This document shows, in pieces, positions 38,701 through 50,700 of a stretch of DNA of 64,000 nt. Below the pieces are notes generated by a model that did not search any database, was not told where the DNA came from, and worked only from the letters and a program-made list of their open reading frames with translations. Location: positions 41,769,549-41,833,548 of the forward strand of contig CP136067.1 in assembly GCA_032622095.1 (NCBI GenBank). The letters run 5' to 3'. Source of the DNA: Siphonodentalium dalli. Taxonomy: Eukaryota > Mollusca > Scaphopoda > Gadilida > Siphonodentaliidae. A program made the translations under genes and the position numbers. Positions within the stretch are counted from its first letter, which is position 1, and each line of letters begins with the position of its first letter.

Positions 38701-41700
38701 GATGCAAACGTGTTTCAAAGAAATGTAAGTTGTTGGAAGTGGAAGTGAAGATATGGAAAATGTTGAAAATAATCAGCATATGACACATGCCGATAAAACT
38801 CACTTTGATTCATTAACTTAACGCGTATATATATGTCTCATAGCATATGATACATGTCGTTACAACTCACTTTTATTCATTAACTTAACGCGTATATAAG
38901 TCTCATAGTATATGACACATGCCGATGCAACTCATTTTGATTCATTAACTTAACGCTTGTATGTACATGTATGGCACTATAGAACAAACGTGTGGTGGAT
39001 ATTGTCTCGACTCTCTGATGGAAGGTGGAGCGAACAAGTCAGATTTTATTTGGCTTAATTAGTTCCTTTTTACCAGAGCGTCGGTACGAGTGAGTTGTGC
39101 GGTCTGTAACCTTTATTGGAAGCAACCGCCCTCGTGCTGATGCCGGCGAGTGAGACGGTTTTGGATTAGGCTTAGTGCGACGGACAATGGAGCTAATCCC
39201 TGACGCCGCGTTAGCTGCAATATAGAGATCTCAAATTGCGGACATTGTTAGCTGGAATCTCCAGTCTAACAGGGGTTATTTGACTCTCTGTGTTGAATTC
39301 CGGACGGAAGATGCTGGTATCCAGAGATCTTCCACCCGGAGCAGGAACGCCAAGACCAGCCGTACCATGAAAGTGGAGCCTCCTAAGAGAAAGACGCCAG
39401 CTCGAAGGAGAAGGGACGCAGCCAGACGGGCGAAATGGAAGAAAAAGAAGGGGGCGACTGTTGATCTGCCGGTCACCCCTCCCCGTGTGGTTCAGCCACC
39501 CAGTGTCACAGCCGGTAGGCCGGAGTTGTCTGAGAGACGCCCAGACGACCCGGTGACATCAGACCAGCTAGCAGGTACTCCGTAGATCTGCCGGAGGTCC
39601 CTGCTGTCGGCACAGAGACGAGCGGAGACAGGGACGCGGATACCACCCCCGATGTTCCTGCCGCCAGTTTCGACGTGGAGATGGAAACACCACCCAGCCA
39701 CTCTCCACCAGGGGCGGATAGCACCATCTCCGCCCCTCCGACGCCGAAGTATGACGAGAAGCCGGCGTCGCCAACACATCAGGTCGAACAAGAGCGTGAT
39801 GACCTCCAAGAGGCGATTCATGAACACCACGCAGCAGGAAAGAAATATCCAATCAACAACCGCGAATTCTTCCTGCTGAGGGATCACCATATTTACAGAG
39901 GACCAGACGAGCTGGACCCTGCACAAGGCATCATCAAAATTCTAGGAGAGAATATATTCTGTTCTAAACGCCCTCCTCGACGGGGAAAGCAGGAAATATC
40001 AGAAGAAAAATCCAGTTCCGACTCAGACACAGCCACAGCATCAACAACAGCAACATCCAACCGAAGAAAAAAGAAAGCGAAGAAATAAAAAAATAAAAAA
40101 ATATGTCTAGATCATTCTCACTTTTTCATGTTTCATAGTTATATGTTTACATAACTTCATCATATCACCTCCAAGTGGGTTGTAGGAGAGGGGTTCCGCC
40201 CCTTTCAAATCTTCCCTGGGCTCATTCCCAAAACCCCTAATAAATAAATTGTCTCGAATCCATGCCAATGCCGATACATTGTTAGTAATTTGAAAAGTCC
40301 AGGATCATGCATGAGGACGAACTACAACATAATGTTCATGACGATAATAAGGAATACCGTTGCAGCAATTGCACGTTTTGGTGAAATGGGATGAAATGCT
40401 ACGATGATATATAATAATGCTACTTTAAGTCAGAATTTCCTGTTATCGCTTTCTTGTTTGAAACTTTTAGTTACACTCTGACATTTTCTGCTCAAAGATG
40501 GTGAAATGTTTGACATGTCATTGATTCCCACGATGGTGCATGCTTGGCAGTTCAGAGGTGAACACCCGCTTCCACTAAGTGGAAATCATTGATACAATAG
40601 AGACCTTTCGCAAAACTCACGTTTACGATTACGGATACGGATAGGGTACCACGTCACCAACATTTGTGTACTTTCTAATCGTTGTCGTATTTTACTATCC
40701 GCAATAACGGTTACGATTTCATGGTTTCTAATAAGCTCAAATAACACCTGAAATTTATTTTCTGCAATATATCACTTTACTCCGTTCGAGACTGTATATG
40801 TATATCATGTAAACCATCCAGTTGTATTGAGCTACGACATCGGTGTGCTGTTTAGATTGGCAATCACTGTACTCGTCGTCGTGAATCTCGAGCTTCCAGC
40901 GAAATAAGATCGCTATTCACAACGGATAGTAATCGCTGGCTGCGACACAACACTTTGCAGTAATATATAGAAGTACACTATGAAACCAGTCGCCAAAAAA
41001 ACACGACTGACATGGATTTGGTGGTACTAAAAGAATATTTGGCACACCCACCAACATCACCGTGTCGACTTTGTTACGATTTGATAGGACAAATCAGAAG
41101 TGATGCACATCAGCGAGCACAGCAAACTTATGTCTGATTTCCTAAACCCAAAGAGGTGATAGGCCTGGATAGGATAGGATATTAATTGATTCCCAATACA
41201 CATACACAGAGACGTGGCGACAGGGGGGGGGGGGGTGGGGGTGTCTCACCCTCCAACTTTGGTCAAAATTTTCAACAGTTGGAAATTTCATACCTGACAC
41301 AACATTAGTTGGAAATTTTACACCAACAATAGGTTGATAATGTTCTTGTAGTTTGATTTTCAAACAACTTATTGTGGGGAATTTATTGTTTTTGGACCAA
41401 TATTTGCATATTTTCCTTCTTTTGATAAAATTTTTGGACTGAAATGGCCATCAGTTATAAATTTTCCAACCTTAGGGGTGTCAGGTTGGAAATTTCCAAC
41501 ACTTGGAAAGCTTGTGTCTTGGTCCCCCCCCCCCCCCCCCCCCCCCCGTGGCCAGTCAAAAACTTCTAGTTAATTTAAGAAAATAATATTGTCCTACATT
41601 TGGTCAAAATTGTCACTGGAATTGTCATCAGTTGGAAATTTCCAACTCTATGAATGCTTGAGGCTAGTCTGGATGCCAGGATTTTGCGATTTTCTTGTTC

Positions 41701-44700
41701 ACGTTTAAAAAAAACTTTCGCCCGGTGTGTCCTGGTCCCTCCCCGTGGCCAATAAAAAACTGCTAATGAGTTTAAGAAAACAATATTTTACTACATTTGG
41801 GTAAAATCGTTGACTGAAAATTTCCAAACTAAGGGAGAGTATGAGGTTTGAAATTTCCAACACTCGGAAAGTTTGAGGTCAGTCTAGATGCTAGGATTTT
41901 GCGATTTTCTTGTTTAGTTTTCACAATTTTCTCACACCGGGCCGAACAACCATGATCGGCCCGGTGGGTCCTGGTCTATTGCCCGTAGTCGTGTGCACAC
42001 CCCCAACGGAAACCCTCTAGCCACGTCCTTGCACATACATATTACATAATAATGATGACAATTATGGATAATTCTGTCGTAAATTGTGGGGGATGGCATA
42101 ATCTGGCTAGACTGTCTTTCTGCAGAAATCGCGTTGAAATGAAATTGCGGACTGAAAGGGTCTTGAAGTGGTGGCGTCGTGGTTGATGTGAGGTCCAAAT
42201 TTAGGAACCGCTCTTCCCCCATCAGCATAACGCCTATCAGGTCATCCATATGATAACAACGAACTGAATTTCCACCACATATGACCTGGCATTTATACCT
42301 GTATTGCCATAATATATCACGAGAATCCCGGGTCGTACGTTGTGACTGGTCGAATTATTGACAATATAAACAGGTCATGATTATCGCATTGTTGCAAATG
42401 AGACGATAAGTGAAGTATTAAGGGACTGTATACCAAACACACGATTTGAGTTGTAAAAGTGGTACGAAATAATGATGGTACGTGTTCGCAAAATTCTTAC
42501 GCGTAGTCGTTTTGCGAAAGGACTTTTTGGCCACACGGATAGACTTACGACTACGAATAGCTATCCGTATTCGTAATCGTAAACGTGAGGATGCGAAAGG
42601 TCTCTATTATAGTCTCACCCATCATCCATATAGGGAAGTAAGTCGCGCAATGTCCCAAGTCGACACACGAGGTTGCGATCTCCATTCCAGCCGGTGTCTG
42701 TACTCTGTACCATCCTGGAATCAAGTTCCGGTCACATAAGCGGACACTGCCCACGTAGTTAACTGACCGGTAGCCTTCTGTGGAATACGGTAGGATAGAA
42801 TGACTCGCACACGGGTCTAGCGGCGGCAGCACACTGTTAACTGAAAGTATATGTTTGGGTTACAATACACCAAATGATTTACATAGGCCCCAGTGTTAAC
42901 AAATCCCGCTGGCCTATATTCGCAGCAAAGCTTTGACCCTGCACGAATATTTGAAATTAAAGACGGTCCTTTTAGACACACATAAATGTGCACAAAAGTA
43001 CTTGTAAACACCTCCCATAAATTGTTCGCCATTTGCACAGCCATAACCGTTTACCATGTGGCTATATTTGATGTTTCTCGACGGGAAACACTTTTGTGCA
43101 TTTTTTCGTGCACTTTTCATCCATGTATCATTGACCATTCAGCTGCCAGAATTTTTTTTATGCTGATCCTAGCTTGGTAGTGCCAGGGGAAATCACTCTA
43201 CTAATTTGTATTCGGTGTATTGTAACCTATAGTGATCACTGTAAGGTAAAGAAAGTCGCCCAAATGATGTTATATTGCGTCCATTTATATACCCACGTCA
43301 AAATAAATAAATTTGATTCGAAATATGTCTGTGTTCTTACTTTATTAACCCTTTTCTGTCACCACCCATAGCTGAATTTGCAAAAATATTACTTTGACTT
43401 GAATCTCATTTTTTTTCATTTTAGCTGAATATCGGCAAAGTAAACAATGACGATGTACATACAGGTTGTCGATCTGATAGCTTGTAGATGCCACTTCCAG
43501 AAAATATGCCATACGATTCGCTAGGCGAATTGGGCGCACTTAGGTTTCACATTGGGCGCACCTACACAATTTTCGAAAAAAATCGACAGAAAATCAAAAT
43601 TGTCCCGTTACAAGAATATATTTATTGGCCGAAATTTGTGCGCGTTGGATAGTCGAACCATTTCTGCAAACTTCCATGGTAGGCTTTGTTGTCAACCTGT
43701 CATCTAACAGGGGCAATTCAACTTAGTTTGACCCGAATCGGGTCCGATTTTGAATCATATTTTAGGGTATGGTCCATCTGACGTCACGCTTTACTCTCAC
43801 GTCGTGCCCAAACCCGACAAATCTGCCTTGTTGTTCATCTAGGATGTCGGACGCCAACAAATATGGTCTCACATTCATTAAAGGGACACCATTGGGCCAA
43901 AAAATATGTCGAAAATGGTAATTTTCGGTTCTACAACGAGAAACAGAAATAGCATCAGAGGGGTTCATTTGTAATTTTATTGGACGGCTCCGGCGCCAAA
44001 TAAGCTGTCGTATCGCGTGCTTTATGTTTCCAATTTGTTTCATGGGCATAATGAGCACGGGACTTGTTCCAGAGCAGAAATCTGAAAAACGACCATTTTT
44101 CACTATAGGTTACAATACACCAAATGATTTACATAGGCCTCAGTGTTAACAAATCCCGTTGGCCTATATTCGCAGCAAAGCTTTGACCCTGCACGAGTAT
44201 TTGAAATTAAAGACGGTCCTTTTAGACACACATAAATGTGCACAAAAGTACTTGTAAACGTGGTGGATCACACTGCAGCTTGACAAACGTCACACTACCC
44301 TTAAAATTGAGAACAAAATTACACCGAAAAAAACACAAACACGTCCCATAAATTATTCGCCATTTGCACAGCCATAACCGTTTACCATGTGGCTATATTT
44401 GATGTTTCTCGGCGGGATACACTTTTGTGCATTTTTTCGTGCACTTTTCATCCATGTATCATTGACCATTCAGCTGCCCGAATTTTTTGTATGCTGATCA
44501 TAGCTTGGTAGTGCCAGGGGAAATCACTGAGGCGCTGAGGACTCCATTTATCAAACTGGCCAAAGGTATAGGCACGAAGCAGCTTTGCGTGCATTCCCGA
44601 TGTTGAATTCTTAGTAAATGCTATCTTTCAAGTGTGTGTGGTAATTTATGAAAGTTTTTTCGGGTAAATACCGCCGAACATTCCACCATGTAGTATGTAC

Positions 44701-47700
44701 ACGTGTATGGACCATCTTCGGGCACATGCAGTGCGGTTAAAAAAACGAAGATTGCTGGAGAAAGAGGACAAAGTTCTAGCTGTGTAAAATTAATTCTATT
44801 TTCAATAAATATGGCCCAGCTTTGCGTCGAGGCATTATGGACTGTATATAGGGACAGAATCACGTCTCTTTGTTTGTTTTTTCATGAGTACGAGTTAAGA
44901 ATATTCTGGTGCGCTATTGGCAAATAATATATCCAATACATTTACGAATTCATAAAATATTGTACCCAAGGCATGAAAACGTATAGGTGTGTCCTAGTCT
45001 GAAATTAGTTCGTGTCGAGACAATCGCGGGATATAGCGACTTCGAATTTTATGCAAAACGTGCGGCAGTGTGGAAAAGGTTGAAAAAGCCATGTGGCTCA
45101 AAAATTGATCATTCCTAGCAAACAACACAACTGCAACTCAACCTCTACCATGCATAGTTGTATATATTTACCGATATTGGTAAGACAGTCAAGCTTCCAT
45201 GGTAGATTTTGAGTGCGGCTCTGTACATATATTTTTATGATAGGATGTTGTCTTTGCTTTGTACCTGGTCATTATGGGAAACTACCTATCCAGGATCTCC
45301 AGTTTTATTTTCAGTCATGCACGATAGACTGTTATTTAAACTGCACGACCGGTTCAAAGGTCCACTTCACACGCGGACAACTGATACATGTATGTCACTG
45401 TTCGGTTTCGTGGTGGGAAATAGCCACACCCGGCGAATATATTCGCGATAGTTCCAGGCCACCTGGTGGAGCGAATTGTTCAATACAAACGTCGATAGAG
45501 TGTTTAATAAATATAATGCGCGCCAGTGAATTCAACTACAAAACCCCAATTATATAATTTGCTAAGTCATATCTTTCACAACAATTGGGCTTTGTGGATA
45601 CTCGGGAGGATGACGCATGTCGTTAATGGAGAATAATAACGACTATCTCACGAAAATAGATTATCTCTAAAGGAATCATGCTGAATAAGCACGAAACCTG
45701 AGTGTATATGTGAGCATAACTTGACATACGATACATTTGTTACACAGCTTAATCGGCGTATAGAGGAATTGAGTATCACGGTACCCGGTTAACGGCCCAG
45801 AAACTTTCAAGCTAAATGATAAGGCGAATACGTTATCGCTTTTGCGACGTCCCGGTGATAATATTTAGGTCGAAAAATACTTGGCAATGCTGTAATAGAG
45901 TAGGCCAAGTCTTCTCGGTCCACAGCAGTTTTGGAAATCGTTTGGGTTGATGCTGTTTTGGACCGAGTCCCATTCTCTTACTCGTATATAACAAACTTTC
46001 ATTGGAAATACGTAATACAAGTTAATCCCGGACATGCACGAGAAGCACCGAATGTGATTAATCATCTGAGATGTCTGCGATTAATCTGTCTTAAAAATAA
46101 AAAATCATTTACCGTGATAGAAAAAGCTTAAGTGATGATACGATCGTGTGTAAAGGTACTCAATCCGATTCGATGGTCCCCATGTAATCAGATTCCAACA
46201 ACAACAACAACAACATTCTTTAGAAATGCCGTGTCAGTTATCAGAATCGATTAATTGCCCAAACATATTGCTAACTGTCACCTATAGCATGAAATTGCCC
46301 GAAACGTGTTATTTATCAACATGTTGTTCGACGAAATTTGGCCTTATTACCAACAGAAAGCGTCCTAGTTTTAGAGTTATCCATCTTCATCGGCAATTTG
46401 GTCCGAGACCGTCGGCTCGTTGATTGTTTACTGGGCCATTAATAATTATCGATGGTGAGTAGAAACATCGCACACTATAGACTGTTTTCGGTAGAGTTGT
46501 CGTAATTGGAAGAGGCCAACCTACATTGGTCGGGGTTCAACCTCTTATGGTCGTCAGCAACATTCATTATTGCCACCAGTTGCATTACAGCCACGATGCG
46601 ATATGCATGTACATGTACCCCAAAGGTATATTTTCCAATTAATTAACAACATTTGGGCTAAAAACAGTGTCTGCGAAATAATATAGTATGGATATGGAAT
46701 TGATTGTTAGGCCCTATAATAGATCTACATGGCACATGCATGCATCTGATAGCCCATGTACATCCTACATGTACATGTACTATTTATTGAATCCAGAAGG
46801 AACATATAATTATGAACAAACGTATGATATATTCAGGTTCACTCGAATTCGGTCAATCGGTAAATCGACATGATGTTATATGTTATGGATGAAGCAGTAA
46901 TGATGATATACAGGCAGCTCCATCTACGTGTAGTATCTCGGTGTCGAGTAATATAATGGTTAATTTTAGTAAAAACACTCCCGCCCCCATCTCGACAACA
47001 TACAACAATCTTCACATTTGAATACTTTGATGCTGTTCTACAATATTTACACAGCCTGTGTGTGTTAGGCTAAGTCATACTCCGCGATTGGTCGACTGCC
47101 AATCGGGTTATGCGTGTTACATCCCAATAAAACACATCAAAACACGAACCGACGTCACAACTTGTTGATCTAGATGACTAAATGTGGTACACATAATAAC
47201 TGGGCGGTTATAGACTAATCGATCGATAATTTGCAGGTATGATATTGGGTTAAATTACGGAGACTAGTTATATTCCAATTGGCTCTCTTATCCGCATACC
47301 ACACCGCAATCCAGTTCTACATCTTAAAAAAAACCTCACCGGACTGTTTCCATTTGGCATATTTCGCCTACTACTACTGATAAGAGTTACAAATAGCTTA
47401 TATAGTAATCGTAAATGTGGACAGTCAAACAACTTCTTCGCTTTTTGACGACTACGAGTCCGTTTGTGAGAAAAACAATGTTGTTTATAACGTTTTGACA
47501 TTCACTGTAAGGTGACGGGTTTATTTTGTACTTAATGGTGTTGTTATTACACTGACAATATATTCGGTTTTTATTGGTATTGATCAATACCCAATCTGAT
47601 TCCCTTGGTTTTGATCAAAACCAAATCTGAATCCCTTGGTTTTGAGGACATGTTCAATACCATATATTGGTTTTGACTGATAGTCTTCAAGAGTTATCGT

Positions 47701-50700
47701 TACTGTTTCCGTGTAACACATTGCCAGACTGGCAGTCGCCATTTAATTTCGAAGCGACTGAAACACATTCTAGTGTTAAAATCACAGCAAATAACTTAGA
47801 CTGGTTCAATGGGTGATCACAGATATGTTTCCCGATGGCCGGACAATCTTATCTTCGGGAATCTTGACATGTATGTATCTACTAACTATTAATTATAGGA
47901 CGCTTTCAGTTTCGACTTCAACTTTACACGAAATCTTCACACGTATTTTGTTTTTGATCGAAACCAAATATTCATGCAATTTGGTTTTGATCAAAACCAA
48001 TTTTGGTTTTTATCAAAACCAGTTGGCGCTTGGTATTTGGTTTTGATCAAAACCTAATTTGGTTACATATATGGGACAAAGTTCGAAACCAAATTTGGTA
48101 TTTAAAAAAACCAAAACGTTTAAGAGTGTAGGTCATAGTCAGTGGTATATAGGCTCAGTTGTTGCGTAAAGCTCATGTGCCATGCGTGGCTTCTCTGAAC
48201 CGTAAATATAAATATGAATATGGCAAAATCTGATAGAAAGAACACCAAGTTTAGTGACGTAGTACCCTCATCGTACATTGCATTTCTAATCAGTTGTAGA
48301 TCAGTATCATATGCGAAAGGTGTCAATTGTTGGACAACACCAACCTGACCGTATTCAGAACTAATGACCAGTGTGCATTTACTATGAACAATTTTCGTCT
48401 AAGTTCGTTTTACTCAATAATAGGTAACTCTTCTGTTCGTTTATTTAATTGGTAATATTATGCCGCGCACTTGTCACAACACGGTTATCGACTGACAACA
48501 TATTATTAATGCACAACAAGAAAAGAGAACATTCTATTTCGGATAATTGTTGCACACATTCACATGCACGGTATGACTGCTATGCTTCCTGGTTGAAGAA
48601 AGCTAATTCCCCAGACTCGTTTCGACATTAGTTTACGACTGAATTCAATACCGATCCCCGCTCTACCACACACGACTCTTGCTAGCGGGTGTCTGTATAA
48701 TAACAGGTCATTTCGGCCAATTTGGCCGGTTACTTCATGTGACTTTTTCATCTGACGTGTGTGTCGGATAATTGATCTGGAGGATTTATGTAAATGTTAG
48801 CCCAAACTACATTTCCAAGTAACGATGGTTTTGTTGTTTATTTTGAGGAATAATACCGCGTCAGATGAATTCAGCCCAAATATGTTAACAGTTGTCGTGT
48901 CAAACATTCGGCAGTAGGTTAGCGTTATTTAGTATTTGTGGATGTCCTTTAACATGGGGGAAATAGACTACTGCGCTTGAACGAGCATGTGAATTTGTCG
49001 TTTTTAATGTACAGCAACTTGATAATCAATAACAGAGGCATTCTCTGTCAAATAAGGTCGCTCTATTTACGGTATTAATTGCGGAACTTTCTAAAGTAAA
49101 CTACGCGTAAACGGATACATACGGTAAATTATAGAATGTGCCGGAATCGGCCTAATCGCCCCATGGCCAACTCACCCAGTGGACGTGTGTCAATTCGGTA
49201 CCTACTATAACATGTACCCGAGTCCGATTCGGAATAAAAGATGTATACGGGTGTTATATAGCGTTTGGTCCGTTGTTTCTCAATGAATATTATTGAAATT
49301 TGGTGTATATGTCCGGGCTGGGACATGGAATACAACAACGTTTGAATTGTTTTTAAATTTACAAATTTGTTGATTTTATTCAAATTTTTTTCGTTCTGAA
49401 AACACACTATAAAGTGTATATAATATAATAACGAACACGAGACATACATAATTTATAAACTGTTAACAAAAGATATCAAATTCAATACATGACAAAGATG
49501 ACTCAGTGGAGTTTATAAAGTGAACATAAAAACATTGAGGTAAGAATCTTTTTAAGGAATGCAACTTTATTTAATGATAATAAACACATAAATTAAAATA
49601 ACAAACATGAGACATACATGATTTATAAACTGTTAACAAAAGATATCAAACTCAATACATGACAAAGATGACTCAGTGAAGTTTATAAAGTGAACATAAA
49701 AATATTAAGGTAAGAATCTTTGTAAGCATTACTAAACCGTTTAGCACAGACCACAGTCCACTTCACTCATCCGATCATCACCAAACTTCATATTTATCTT
49801 GATATTCATCTATCAGATGAGAGCTATCAAATATTTTTTTAATTTCATAGGAAAAAATGGTCGCCAGCGGCCATATTGCATTTACGTTATATTTTATCGC
49901 GTCATGTCGATATCTAGTATTACTTAGAAATTTCACCTTTCCAGATTCATAATTGCTCCATTGACTGTAACAGATGAAATTATTCCCCTCTTCGGATAGA
50001 GTGTCACTGAAACTTTATTTTGTCAGACTGTCTGTATAATCACTGATTATATATGGCAATAATCTGTAATAAGATGTAGCACTATTTTATTTTATATTTG
50101 CATGCAGTGCTGTTTTTATACATCAATTCTAATCCCCCTAGATCATCATGTGATCGATCATACATCGCGCGAGGACCTGGTTGAATTAAGGGGGGTTTTA
50201 TGGATCACTTCTGTCCTCAAGCTAGATTATACTTATGACATTTAATGGCATGTTTCTAACGTGGAGGGTTAGATGTGCTTGAGAAACCACCACTCTTTAA
50301 TTCACACCAAGTTCTCAGCTGTCATGTTCGGATATTAGAACCCATAGCCATGATATATGGTTTATTTTGTGTATACTAGTAATATAGTTATTTTCAGTTC
50401 CTTTATATACCAGTACTGTGTATAACAATGCATATAAATTAATCCATGTATACATGTATATTGATTCAACGGATTCAGTGGTTTTGTCCATCAGTCTATC
50501 AAATTTGCGGGGAAAACATGGCCACAAGCAGTACACCCTGCTAAATTTCGAATTTGAATCAATTGGCGCACCCTGCAGCCAGCTTTTATTGGAGAACTTT
50601 TTCTTATGTGGATATTTTGGGTCACCGCTAGATGTGAGCCATATTTTGTTCTCAAACTGTCCTTGTGAAGACATCACTGCCAGCGGTGATCTTCAATTTT

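Noticed and set aside
39492-39926. Minus-strand frames opposite the ORF1/gag-like gene
   Set aside because: Shadows in GC-rich coding DNA. The plus-strand reading has the basic domain and conserved block.
42833-42834. Alternative acceptor (TTAACAG) for exon 2
   Set aside because: It would start the exon with one base and break the phase with exon 1. The acceptor at 42841 has a better pyrimidine tract and fits.
45213-45557. 114-codon plus-strand frame with many Cys
   Set aside because: Cys spacing fits no family I know. It overlaps a second open frame of equal quality, so chance is likely.
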